The position numbers were made by a program, and so were the translations under genes. Shown here piece by piece: positions 50,872-59,639 of a stretch of 64,000 bases of DNA. The notes beneath the pieces were generated by a model. It made no database searches. It was not told where the DNA came from and was given only the letters and a program-made list of their open reading frames with translations. The number at the start of each line of letters is the position of its first letter. Position 1 is the stretch's first letter. This DNA comes from Cohnella silvisoli (GTDB lineage Bacteria; Bacillota; Bacilli; Paenibacillales; Paenibacillaceae), in assembly GCF_021190915.1 (NCBI RefSeq), contig NZ_JAIOAP010000001.1, positions 496,001 through 560,000 on the forward strand, given 5' to 3'.

Positions 50872-52690
50872 AATCAAGCGATTCAAGACAAGCATTATGC
50901 TTCAGCTGACGGTATCCTTCTTCGTCATCATATTGCTCATTTTGTCACTTGCGATGGGGCTCATCTACAATCGGGTACTGGATATCGTTAAGGTGAACAT
51001 GGAGAAGTCCACCGTTCAAGCATTGAATCAAACGGAAGCGGGCATCATGCAATTTCGCGATGAGGTGGAGAAAGTATCGCGCGGCATCATCATTAATTCA
51101 GACCTGCAGCATCTGATGGAAAACTACGGCACGATGACCCAAGTGGAGCGGATAGAACATATTCGGCCGATCTTGGAACATTTGTCCCAGATTCTCGGGA
51201 ATTACTCCTTTCTTCATTCCATCTATATTTTTATCGAGGATGGGCAAATCATTGAGGTTACGAACGGCAAGGCGACGATAAGCGATAATATTTTATTTCA
51301 GGAGAACCCTGTTTATCAGAAAACAAAGCTTGCTTTTCCCAAGCTGGTTTGGTTCGGGGGGCAAAGCAAAGACGAATACGCGGTGCAGCGGTCCGGGGAA
51401 GATAAGGACCAAATTCCGAATCTCGTAACCGCGGCAAGAGGAATCAAATCTTTGAACGTAAAACCTCAGGCAGGAACCCTGCTATTGAACATACGCCAAG
51501 AGTCGATTGCGACCATTTTCAATCAATTGGTTGATTCGGAAAAATCCCGCATCTACATGGAAGAAGTCGGGGGAGCGATCATTGCCGGCGATCAGACAGA
51601 GATGCTGGGCAGGAAAACCGATTATTTCAGCAATATTCCGGAAGACAAGTCCTACGGAAGCTTTACGGTCAAGGAGAAAGACGGTCCGGTACAGGTTATT
51701 TACAAGAAGATCGGTCAAACAGGCTGGACAATGGTCAAGGAAATACCATTCGAAGAATTTGTAAGCGTTACCCGTTCGATTCGATTCATTATCGCGATTA
51801 TTTTTGGAGTTAGCCTGATCCTCTCCTTGCTGCTATTCGTTTACTGGGTTAGAAGGCTGACTTCTCCGGTGCAGGAGCTCGCCGCCGTGATGAGAGGTGT
51901 GGAAAGAGGTTGTTTTGACGTACGTATCCAAAGTCCGGCGAATAATGAATTCGGTTTGCTTGGCCGCCAGTTTAATCGTATGTCCCAAAGCATTGAGGAT
52001 TTGCTTCAGCAAAACCAGGAAATCGCGCAACAGAAAATGAAGCAAGAAATGATTGCCCTTCAAGCTCATATTAATCCTCACTTCTTGTACAATACGCTTA
52101 ATACAATCAAATCGATGTCGATTATGGCCCAAAACCATTCGATTACGGAAACCGTAACGGCTCTGGGGCTGCTGTTGCAAGGGATTTTCCGCAATTCGTC
52201 GGCTTTTTGCTCCCTAAGGGAGGAGATGGACTTTGTTCAAACCTATGTTAAGATCATGAACATCCGATATGGAGAGCAACTCAAGCTGCAATTGACGATT
52301 CCGGATGAAATGCTGAATGCGCCCATTTTGCGGTTTCTTTTTCAGCCGCTGATCGAGAATGCGGTTATGCACGGTTTCGATGGACAAAATGATATGCAGA
52401 TCATGATCGGCGGTCGGTTTGTCGACGTTGGAATGGAGTTATGGGTTAGAAACAATGGGATTCCATTGAATAGGGAAGTTATGGAATGGATTAATAACAC
52501 GCTCAGGAACGAAATGTTCGATCAAGAGCGCGGTGCTTATGCAGACAATTACCGAATCGGCGTAGGGCTTCGCAACGTCAATCAAAGGATCCGATTAAAC
52601 TACGGCGCGGATTATGGCTTATGGCTGGAAAGCGGGGAAGACGGGGAGACAACGGCTATCATTCGAGTCGGTTCTGTCCAAAATTCGTAG
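50861..52690 (+). CDS. YesM-type sensor histidine kinase
   Basis: 609 aa membrane kinase. The first helix is at about residues 12-34 (MLQLTVSFFVIILLILSLAM), with an extracellular sensor domain to about 300. The second helix is FIIAIIFGVSLILSLLLFVYW, then a HAMP domain (about 325-380) and a short coiled coil. The His-kinase domain has the phosphoacceptor H407 in AHINPHFLYNTLNTIKSM, the N-box LIENAVMHGF (N500), and the glycine-rich ATP loop YRIGVGLRNVNQRI. It starts within the regulator gene. The pattern is that of extracellular sugar-sensing kinases; the signal is unknown. Confidence 0.95.
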   Translation: MIARIKRFKTSIMLQLTVSFFVIILLILSLAMGLIYNRVLDIVKVNMEKSTVQALNQTEAGIMQFRDEVEKVSRGIIINSDLQHLMENYGTMTQVERIEHIRPILEHLSQILGNYSFLHSIYIFIEDGQIIEVTNGKATISDNILFQENPVYQKTKLAFPKLVWFGGQSKDEYAVQRSGEDKDQIPNLVTAARGIKSLNVKPQAGTLLLNIRQESIATIFNQLVDSEKSRIYMEEVGGAIIAGDQTEMLGRKTDYFSNIPEDKSYGSFTVKEKDGPVQVIYKKIGQTGWTMVKEIPFEEFVSVTRSIRFIIAIIFGVSLILSLLLFVYWVRRLTSPVQELAAVMRGVERGCFDVRIQSPANNEFGLLGRQFNRMSQSIEDLLQQNQEIAQQKMKQEMIALQAHINPHFLYNTLNTIKSMSIMAQNHSITETVTALGLLLQGIFRNSSAFCSLREEMDFVQTYVKIMNIRYGEQLKLQLTIPDEMLNAPILRFLFQPLIENAVMHGFDGQNDMQIMIGGRFVDVGMELWVRNNGIPLNREVMEWINNTLRNEMFDQERGAYADNYRIGVGLRNVNQRIRLNYGADYGLWLESGEDGETTAIIRVGSVQNS

Positions 52691-52707
52691 AATAATGCTA
52701 ACGTAAG

Positions 52708-52793
52708 AAATAGACCGGCATGGTGCAAGTGGGAATGGTGCGAAAAGTCGTAGAAAACCCACTTATGCCTTACGGTCTATTTTTTTATACTTA
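52708..52793 (+). terminator. long hairpin between the two-component pair and the importer
   Basis: AAATAGACCG pairs with CGGTCTATTT, and inner arms CAAGTGGG / CCCACTT extend the structure; it ends in TTTTTTT. This is a terminator with a large loop, so the importer downstream likely has its own regulated promoter or depends on read-through. Confidence 0.75.
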
Positions 52794-52828
52794 AATCACA
52801 TAAGAGAAGGAATTAGGGAGTGGAATGA

Positions 52829-53734
52829 ATGAAGGCCGGAATATCCCGCAAGATGGAATGGTCACTGTTGTTAATGGCTGCACCATTTATTTTGCTCGTT
52901 ATCGCATTTAACTACGTTCCCTTGTTCGGGTGGGTTTACGCTTTCTACGATTATAAACCCGGAATTCCGTTAGCCGATACTCCGTTCGTAGGACTGAAGT
53001 TTTTTAAATTGGCGTTGGAGGATGGGAGCGAGCTCGGGAACATTATCCGCAATACTCTCGGCATAAGCGCATTATCGTTGCTGATCTCCCCGCTGCCGCT
53101 TATTCTGGCAATTCTGCTGTCCGAAGTTAGAAGCAAATTGTTTAAGAATATCGTTCAAACGATTACGACGCTGCCGCATTTCATCAGTTGGGTTATCGTG
53201 TTTTCGATCATGTTTTCGCTTTTTTCCAACGACGGGCTAGTGAACCAGCAGTTGTTGAATTGGGGGTGGATCGACCAACCCTCGAATCCGCTGTCCGACA
53301 GCAGCATCGCCTGGTATGTACAGACGGCCATATCCGCCTGGAAAACGGTTGGTTTCAGCGCCATTATTTATTTGGCGGCGATTGCCGGAATCGATCAGGA
53401 GCAGTACGAAGCAGCGAAGGTGGATGGAGCGGGACGATTCAGGCAAATCTTGCATATTACGATTCCCGGGTCTGTGCAAACCTATCTGGTGCTTCTATTG
53501 TTGAGCGTCAGCAATATGCTGTCGAACGGGTTTGAGCAATTTTTCGTTTTTTTCAACCCCATGGTATCCGAGAAGCTCGAAGTACTTGATTACTACGTCT
53601 ACCGTGTAGGGATACAATCGGCAGATTACGCTTACTCGACAGCGCTAGGTATATTCAAGACGATAATCAGCATCGCTTTACTGTTTACCGTTAATTTCAT
53701 TTCTAAGCGCACTCGCGGCAATTCCATATTTTAA
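52829..53734 (+). CDS. LplB-type sugar ABC transporter permease
   Basis: 301 aa membrane protein. The first helix is SLLLMAAPFILLVIAFNYVP. The EAA loop YEAAKVDGAGRFRQILHITIPG is intact. C-terminal helices follow VGIQSADYAYSTALGIFKT. ATG 52829 follows GGAGTGGAATGA. Partner permease 16 bases downstream. With the adjacent two-component pair and the sialidase-like gene this forms a sensing, uptake and degradation unit. Confidence 0.92.
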   Translation: MKAGISRKMEWSLLLMAAPFILLVIAFNYVPLFGWVYAFYDYKPGIPLADTPFVGLKFFKLALEDGSELGNIIRNTLGISALSLLISPLPLILAILLSEVRSKLFKNIVQTITTLPHFISWVIVFSIMFSLFSNDGLVNQQLLNWGWIDQPSNPLSDSSIAWYVQTAISAWKTVGFSAIIYLAAIAGIDQEQYEAAKVDGAGRFRQILHITIPGSVQTYLVLLLLSVSNMLSNGFEQFFVFFNPMVSEKLEVLDYYVYRVGIQSADYAYSTALGIFKTIISIALLFTVNFISKRTRGNSIF

Positions 53735-53750
53735 TGAAGGAGCTAATGAA

Positions 53751-54635
53751 ATGAAGCACTCCAAAACGGATATTTTATTTCAAATAGTCAACTATGCGCT
53801 CCTCGTCACATTCACCTTTTGCTGTTTCTATCCTTTTTATTATATTTTCATATATTCGCTAAGCGATGCTTCGGAAATTGCCGGAAACGTATCGTTTGCT
53901 CCGGTGGGTTTGACGTTGCATAATTACACGAAAATATTCGAACTGAACGATATAGGGCAAGCTTTTCTTATTTCATTGCTTCGTACGATCACGGGAACCG
54001 CGATCACTGTCTTCAGTTGCATGTTATTTTCCTACTTACTCACCCGCAAGGAACTTGTTGCCCGCAAATTGATGTACAGGTCCGTCATCATTACCCTCTA
54101 TTTCAACGCCGGACTGATTCCCTGGTATTTGACAATGAGGATGTATGGATTGAAGGATAATTTTCTTCTGTATATCCTGCCTTCGGCAATCGTCGGATTT
54201 TTCGTGATCCTGATTAAAACCTTTATCGAAGAAATGCCCATTGTTTTGCAGGAATCGGCTATGATCGACGGGGCCGGTTACTTTCGGATATTCCGATCCG
54301 TTATCTTTCCTTTGGCGCTGCCGATTGCGGCTACGATAGCCGTATTCCAGTCCGTTGGGCATTGGAATGCATGGACGGACAACTTTTTTCTCGTCCGGGA
54401 TCCTCATTTGCAGACTCTGCAGATGATTCTATGGGACTATCTGAACGAAGCGGAGTTTCTGGCGGAACGGATGCGGGATATGACGTCCATGGGCAATGTT
54501 TCCCGGGTGGAGATGAGCCCCGAGACGATAAAAATGACCATTACGATGATTGCGACCTTGCCGATCTTAGTCGTCTATCCGATGCTGCAAAGATATTTCG
54601 TCAAGGGAATTATGTTAGGTGCGGTTAAAGGGTGA
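53751..54635 (+). CDS. YtcP-type sugar ABC transporter permease
   Basis: 294 aa. The first helix is YALLVTFTFCCFYPFYYIF, followed by the family-typical IYSLSDASEI. The EAA loop is LQESAMIDGAGYFRIFRSVIFPLALP, and the C-terminus YFVKGIMLGAVKG. AAGGAGC precedes the ATG. The lipoprotein gene starts 70 bases later. Confidence 0.92.
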   Translation: MKHSKTDILFQIVNYALLVTFTFCCFYPFYYIFIYSLSDASEIAGNVSFAPVGLTLHNYTKIFELNDIGQAFLISLLRTITGTAITVFSCMLFSYLLTRKELVARKLMYRSVIITLYFNAGLIPWYLTMRMYGLKDNFLLYILPSAIVGFFVILIKTFIEEMPIVLQESAMIDGAGYFRIFRSVIFPLALPIAATIAVFQSVGHWNAWTDNFFLVRDPHLQTLQMILWDYLNEAEFLAERMRDMTSMGNVSRVEMSPETIKMTITMIATLPILVVYPMLQRYFVKGIMLGAVKG

Positions 54636-54705
54636 TACCGGTCTTGTTCCGCGGACAAGCCGGATACCATATAAGATAGCCAATCTAGACAAAGGGGCAC
54701 AACAC

Positions 54706-56442
54706 ATGAATTCGAAGCTCAAGTTCCAAAGATTGACGGTCATCTTTCTTAGTTTGATTCTGATCAGCGTTACGATATCGGCTTGCTCCGGCAATAAGAA
54801 CACCGGCAAGCAATCAGCAAGTCCTTCCGACTCGCAGGCTTCCAGTGCGAGTGCAAGCGGGGAGTCCAGCCAACCAGCTGAACCTCCGGTCAAGATGTCG
54901 ATTTTTATGATGGAACCGTTTGAAGGAGTTGCGACTGACCCCGTTGCGCAGGAAATCGAGAAACGGACCGGCGTTCAGCTCGAGTTCATGAAGCTGAGCG
55001 ACGATCAGTTCAAGGTTCTGATGGCGAGCGGCGATTTGCCCGAGCTCGTCCTGGTGAAGCGCGACCAACTTAAGTCGCTCATTCAAGGGAATAGTCTGAT
55101 GGAGCTTGATCCGCTGCTGGAAAGCAATGCTCCCGGAATCGCAGGAATGAAGGAAAGGGTTAACTTCTCCAAAAAATTTCTAAGCGACGGCACGGGGAAG
55201 CTGTTCGTTCTACCGACGATGGCCGGCCCGACGCCTCGAAACTACACCTATGACATCGGTCCGGAGTTAAGGTGGGAATATTACAAGGAGCTTGGTTACC
55301 CTGCCATTTCCAGCTCAGACGATCTGCTAAACGTTGTAAGCGAAATGCTGAAAAAACATCCTAAAACGGATGACGGGAAAAAAATGTACGGATTTTCCCT
55401 CTGGTACGATTGGGGCATGACATGGCCGATTAAAGTTCTCCATTCGTACGGGTTGGGGTATGAGCAGCTAGGTACGAAGGAATACGACATGGACCACAAC
55501 TTCCGTGACTTCATACTGGATGAGAACAGTTCATGGTGGCAGGCAGTCGCTTTCTACAACAAGGCGCAGCGTAAGGGATTGTTAGATCCCGAATCGTTCA
55601 CCCAGAAGTACGACAATATGTTGGCCAAAGGCAATAATGGTCAAGTGCTGGCAACGTATGCTCAGTGGACGACGCAATTCAACGACAAAATGAGGGAGAA
55701 AGGCAAGACGACTAGCGGGTTTATGCCGATACCAGGCGCTTTCCCTTATATCTATCTCGGCGGATCGTCAAACAACGGTATGCCGGATCGTCTGCTTGGG
55801 ATTACCCAAAACAATAAGCATCCCGATAAAGCCATGAAATTGATAGATTTCCTGTTCAGTCCTGAAGGCAGCCGTTTGATTTGGAGCGGAGTCGAAGGAA
55901 AGGATTGGGTTGCGGAAGGCGGCAATCCTCACCTTTCGGATTCGGTGATCGAATCCTACGGCACCACCGATATGAAGGATAAAGCGGGAATTACCCGGTA
56001 TAACAAGCTTGCCGGTTACGCGCAAATGGCCATTCACCCAGGAGATAACGCTCCGATGGATTTGTCGCTCGTGCCGGCGGTATTTCAGAAACGATTAAAC
56101 GACATCGACAAGGAATACATTGCTCATTACGGTGTGGAGTATCCGGGTCAAGTATTCGAGAAATTGAGGGAATCCGGCAATCTGAAGTTCCTTGATATCA
56201 ATACCGATCTTCAGATTGCGACCGCTACGGAACCGGACGATATGAAGCGCGTGGATGAAAAAGTCATGGATTACCTGAACAAAAATATATTCAAAGTCAT
56301 TCTGGCTAAAAATGATGATGAGTACGCAACGCTTAGAAATCAATTGGTCGAAGATTTGAAGAAGCTCGGATTGGACAAGTTGAGTGATTATTGGACAAAT
56401 GCTATTAATCAGGCCAAATCCGACCTGCAGTCGGTAAAGTAA
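54706..56442 (+). CDS. LplA-type solute-binding lipoprotein
   Basis: 578 aa. ATG 54706 follows AAAGGGG by about 8 bases and gives a signal peptide ending in the lipobox TISAC (C27); the frame is open back to 54619, overlapping the permease end, but without a signal. A Ser-rich linker precedes the binding domain (EPFEGVATDPVAQEIEKRTG, ASGDLPELVLVKRDQLKSL). It is the capture protein of the importer regulated by the neighbouring two-component pair. A long imperfect hairpin follows at 56465-56524. Confidence 0.93.
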   Translation: MNSKLKFQRLTVIFLSLILISVTISACSGNKNTGKQSASPSDSQASSASASGESSQPAEPPVKMSIFMMEPFEGVATDPVAQEIEKRTGVQLEFMKLSDDQFKVLMASGDLPELVLVKRDQLKSLIQGNSLMELDPLLESNAPGIAGMKERVNFSKKFLSDGTGKLFVLPTMAGPTPRNYTYDIGPELRWEYYKELGYPAISSSDDLLNVVSEMLKKHPKTDDGKKMYGFSLWYDWGMTWPIKVLHSYGLGYEQLGTKEYDMDHNFRDFILDENSSWWQAVAFYNKAQRKGLLDPESFTQKYDNMLAKGNNGQVLATYAQWTTQFNDKMREKGKTTSGFMPIPGAFPYIYLGGSSNNGMPDRLLGITQNNKHPDKAMKLIDFLFSPEGSRLIWSGVEGKDWVAEGGNPHLSDSVIESYGTTDMKDKAGITRYNKLAGYAQMAIHPGDNAPMDLSLVPAVFQKRLNDIDKEYIAHYGVEYPGQVFEKLRESGNLKFLDINTDLQIATATEPDDMKRVDEKVMDYLNKNIFKVILAKNDDEYATLRNQLVEDLKKLGLDKLSDYWTNAINQAKSDLQSVK

Positions 56443-56464
56443 CTAGTCTTTTAGTGATGGATCG

Positions 56465-56524
56465 GAAGGAATGAGGGAGAGCATAGTGTACGGTCATGCT
56501 ATTTTCTCCTTTATTCCTTACCTT
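56465..56524 (+). terminator. long imperfect hairpin after the lipoprotein gene
   Basis: GGAAGGAATGAGGGAGA pairs imperfectly with TCTCCTTTATTCCTTACC, and an inner arm GCATAG / CATGCTA extends it. It may terminate the importer operon or protect its 3' end. The cre-like TTGAAAGCGCTTAAAA (56536-56551, one mismatch to the consensus) lies between it and the next gene. Confidence 0.5.
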
Positions 56525-56574
56525 TAATCCATATTGAAAGCGCTTAAAAAATACGAAAGTAAAGGAGAAAAAAA

Positions 56575-58941
56575 ATGAACAAAGCAGCTTTTGAGCCGTT
56601 AGGGGATTCGAAAGGAAGAGTTTGGACGGTTGATCAAAATGGTCGGCATCGGCGATTGAGCGCACCGTTACTGGCTATGATGCTTGTATTTGCCCTTATG
56701 CTGACTATGATGCCGATGACTAGCGTAAACGCGAATACCAACGGTAACGTGCTTTACCAGTCGGCTAACCAAACGACTGAATTTCTTGCCTACAACCGGG
56801 TCATTCGGCTTCAAAACTCGGGGTCGGCGAACGGAACTTTGCTTGCTACTTTTGAACGAAGCTTCAGCGATGGGTCGCCATCGGCGCTTCTGATCAGGAA
56901 GAGCACCGACGATGGCGCCACCTGGACAACTGCAGCAACCGTGGGCGACGGCCAGACCGGTGCGGGACATCCTGCGAGCTATATGTTCCAGCCCATGCTT
57001 TATGAGTTTCCGAAGACAATCGCGGGCTATGCTGCAGGGACGCTGTTACTTACCGTTAACGTCCGCGGAGGCGTTCCCTTTCAGTCGAACTTTCAGATGT
57101 GGCGCAGCACGGATCACGGAGCGACATGGAGCTTTATCAGCACGTACCAGACAGGGGTAATCTGGGAGCCGTTTATCTTTCTGGATGATTCGGACAGGTT
57201 GGCCGTCTATTTCGCGGATGAGCGGCAAGCGCCAACCTACAGTCAGTTTGTGGCTAGAATCACTTCAACTGATGGCGGGAATACGTGGAGTGCGAATCCG
57301 AACGGATCTACTTCGTTTGGAGCGGGACTTGAACGCGTTGTAGGTATGCCGGATCAGACGCAGCGACCCGGTATGCCGACTTTGGTTCGCGGGTACGGGA
57401 ATCTGACCTACCTGGCATATGAAGTTTGCTTTACACCACGAAGTGCTTGCGAAGCCTATATTAAAAAGTCCACGGATGGCGGACAGACATGGGACAGTCC
57501 AGTTTCAAATGTCGGAACGTTCGTCACGACCAGCGATGGCCGTTATCTCGGATCTAGTCCTTACATTACATGGAGCCCCGAGGGTGGACCGTATGGACAA
57601 CTTATGATGGCGGGCATGCGCACGAGGTTAGTTAGCAATAATCAGTTTACGACAGAGGATTATCAATCGGTCTTTATTAATACGAACCAGGGTGTCGGTA
57701 ACTGGTCGTGGATGCCCGCGCCTTTCATGATACAGAATCCAGGAAATCAATGTTTTACGAACTACAGTCCGAGCTTGCTCCCATCGGCAGACGGTCTATC
57801 TTTACGATATACGGCGCCATCACAAGGTTCACTGCCGTGTTCGGAACGGACGAACAGCACATCTGCAGGCGTGCTTCCGTACACAGCTGATTTTTCCAAC
57901 GGTAATCCGGGGTGGGTGAACTACGGGGGGACATGGAGCGCTTCCGGTGGCGTCCTTACCAACTCTTCCAACAACTGGAATGGCGAAAAAACAGTAGCGG
58001 GATCTACGGGTTGGAGCGATTATACGGTGAAAGGTGAGATGAATTTCTCCGATCCAGCCGGCCACACCGGCTTCCTGGTCAGGGCTTCGAATCCCGCGGT
58101 TGGCGTCGATTCGCTCAACGGGTATTTCGTTGCAATCAAGGTTGGCGGTGTAATGGTGGGCAGGCAGGCGAATAACTGGACGAATTTGCAATCGAGCGCT
58201 GCGTCAATCACTACGGGTCAATGGTATACGGTTACGGTCAAGGTAAGCGGTCATTTATTACGGATCATCGTGCAGCGCTCGTCTGATTTGGTCACGCTGA
58301 CGGATTTCACTGTCAGTGATCCGACAGGTCCTTTGAATGGAGCGATCGGCTTGCGACAAAACGGTACTCCCTCGCAGTACCGCAATATTTCGGTTACGGC
58401 GCCAAGTTTGCCCTATACGGCAAGCTTTACCGCAAGCGATCCCGGTTGGGCGTCTTACGGTGGAACTTGGACTTCGTCAGGCGGAATATATTCGAATGCT
58501 TCTAGTAACTGGAACGGTGAGAAGTCGGTTACGGGCTCGACGACTTGGGGCGATTATACGCTGAAGGGCGAGGTGAATTTCGCCAATGCGTCCGGTCATT
58601 CGGGCTTCCTGGTCAGAGTTTCAAATCCCGCGGTTGGGGTCGATTCGCTCAACGGGTATTTCGTTGCGATGTACGTCGGTGGTGTAATGGTGGGCAGAGA
58701 GGAGAATAACTGGACACTATTGCAAAATAACGCCGCCTCGATTGTAGCTGGTCAGTGGTACACAGTGACGATCAAGGTCAGCGGCCATACTATACGTTCG
58801 ATCGTACAACGCTCGTCCGATCTGGTCACGCTGACGGATTTTACGGTCACTGACCCCGCAGGGCCATTGAAGGGTGAAATCGGTGTGCGGCAAATGGGGA
58901 CTTCCACGCAGTGGCGCAACATTACGGTCGTAACACCCTAG
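56575..58941 (+). CDS. secreted sialidase-like (BNR) protein with tandem C-terminal domains
   Basis: 788 aa exported protein. It has an unusually long N-region before the hydrophobic core (LLAMMLVFALMLTMMPM), with cleavage near SVNA at about residue 53. Residues ~55-430 form a sialidase-type propeller with four Asp boxes: STDDGATW, STDHGATW, STDGGNTW and STDGGQTW. It could be an exo-alpha-sialidase or another BNR-propeller glycosidase; the catalytic Arg triad was not established. Two near-identical domains of about 180 residues follow (about 433-609 and 610-788), both with GGTW(S/T), WNGEK, SNPAVGVDSLNGYFVA and QRSSDLVTLTDFTV. They look like LamG/GH16-type jelly-rolls, probably sugar-binding. 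AAAGGAGAAAAAAA precedes the ATG. Confidence 0.82.
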   Translation: MNKAAFEPLGDSKGRVWTVDQNGRHRRLSAPLLAMMLVFALMLTMMPMTSVNANTNGNVLYQSANQTTEFLAYNRVIRLQNSGSANGTLLATFERSFSDGSPSALLIRKSTDDGATWTTAATVGDGQTGAGHPASYMFQPMLYEFPKTIAGYAAGTLLLTVNVRGGVPFQSNFQMWRSTDHGATWSFISTYQTGVIWEPFIFLDDSDRLAVYFADERQAPTYSQFVARITSTDGGNTWSANPNGSTSFGAGLERVVGMPDQTQRPGMPTLVRGYGNLTYLAYEVCFTPRSACEAYIKKSTDGGQTWDSPVSNVGTFVTTSDGRYLGSSPYITWSPEGGPYGQLMMAGMRTRLVSNNQFTTEDYQSVFINTNQGVGNWSWMPAPFMIQNPGNQCFTNYSPSLLPSADGLSLRYTAPSQGSLPCSERTNSTSAGVLPYTADFSNGNPGWVNYGGTWSASGGVLTNSSNNWNGEKTVAGSTGWSDYTVKGEMNFSDPAGHTGFLVRASNPAVGVDSLNGYFVAIKVGGVMVGRQANNWTNLQSSAASITTGQWYTVTVKVSGHLLRIIVQRSSDLVTLTDFTVSDPTGPLNGAIGLRQNGTPSQYRNISVTAPSLPYTASFTASDPGWASYGGTWTSSGGIYSNASSNWNGEKSVTGSTTWGDYTLKGEVNFANASGHSGFLVRVSNPAVGVDSLNGYFVAMYVGGVMVGREENNWTLLQNNAASIVAGQWYTVTIKVSGHTIRSIVQRSSDLVTLTDFTVTDPAGPLKGEIGVRQMGTSTQWRNITVVTP

Positions 58942-58956
58942 CACGAAACGCACGAA

Positions 58957-58995
58957 TAGGGCGGAGGTTCATCTGAACTTCCGCCCGTTTTTTAT
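58957..58995 (+). terminator. strong terminator after the sialidase-like gene
   Basis: GGGCGGAGGTTC-ATCT-GAACTTCCGCCC, a near-perfect 12-bp stem, then GTTTTTT. Confidence 0.88.
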
Positions 58996-59042
58996 ACATT
59001 CAGAAAGCAAACTCCGAGTTTCAAGGGTGTCATCGCCCGGTG

Positions 59043-59118
59043 GGCAGTTTTTTGGCCTTGGTGAAGTCGCAACGCTGTGATTCAAAGTGGTGAAGGCAGT
59101 TTTTTGGCCTTGGCGAAG
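59043..59118. repeat. 24-bp direct repeat pair
   Basis: GGCAGTTTTTTGGCCTTGG plus GAAG-type ending at 59043-59066 and again at 59095-59118, with one mismatch (TGAAG/CGAAG). Spacing is 52 bases. No gene lies here. Confidence 0.7.
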
Positions 59119-59172
59119 GAAGCCCGGATTTTAACGCTCATACCAATCACATCCGCCACGAACTAGAGGATA

Positions 59173-59302
59173 CCAAACCACCCAAACCACCCAAACCACC
59201 CAAACCACCCAAACCACCCAAACCACCCAAACCACCCAAACCACCCAAACCACCCAAACCACCCAAACCACCCAAACCACCCAAACCACCCAAACCACCC
59301 AA
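59173..59302. repeat. 9-bp tandem repeat, 14 units
   Basis: Fourteen uninterrupted, identical copies of CCAAACCAC plus a partial unit. The perfect array suggests recent expansion. There is no open frame with a start in it, although forward translation would give a Pro/Asn/His-type repeat. Confidence 0.95.
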
Positions 59303-59320
59303 GCACCTCTCGTCCCCGCT

Positions 59321-59450
59321 AAAGTCGGATTTACCGACTATGGGAGCATAAAACCAAACACTCCACGCTTATAGTCGGATTTACCGACTATGGGGAGCAT
59401 AAAACCAAACACTCCCCACTTATAGTCGGATTTACCGACTATGGCGAGCA
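59321..59450. repeat. three palindromic repeats of about 50 bp
   Basis: The inverted repeat ATAGTCGG-ATTTA-CCGACTAT (first copy starts AAAGTCGG) occurs at 59321-59341, 59371-59391 and 59422-59442. Each is followed by TGGGAGCATAAAACCAAA-type spacer sequence, so the periods are 50 and 51 bases. It resembles dispersed palindromic intergenic elements of bacterial genomes. Confidence 0.85.
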
Positions 59451-59639
59451 CATCCACCAACCCTTTCGTTTGGGGTTAAGATTTGTTCTACTAATGTTCC
59501 GCTAGTCTACTCGAGACAAGTAGGAGATCTGAAAACGCGAGTGCTTTTGGCAACCATAATGGCTGTTTCGGCTAAAGCTTTTTCCCTCCCCTTCCGGTAA
59601 TCTAGGGTTGTAATCGACTCTAGGAGGAGGTTGGCTGAA

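Noticed and set aside
56640-56700. Twin-arginine signal on the sialidase-like protein (HRRLSAPLL)
   Set aside because: The residues after RR do not fit the RR-x-F-L-K pattern; an ordinary Sec signal with a long charged N-region explains it.
59173-59302. CRISPR array
   Set aside because: Units are 9 bp, identical and without spacers; no cas genes in the window. It is a simple tandem repeat.
59321-59450. CRISPR-like palindromic repeats
   Set aside because: Only three copies, the intervening sequences are themselves repeats of one another, and no cas genes are present.
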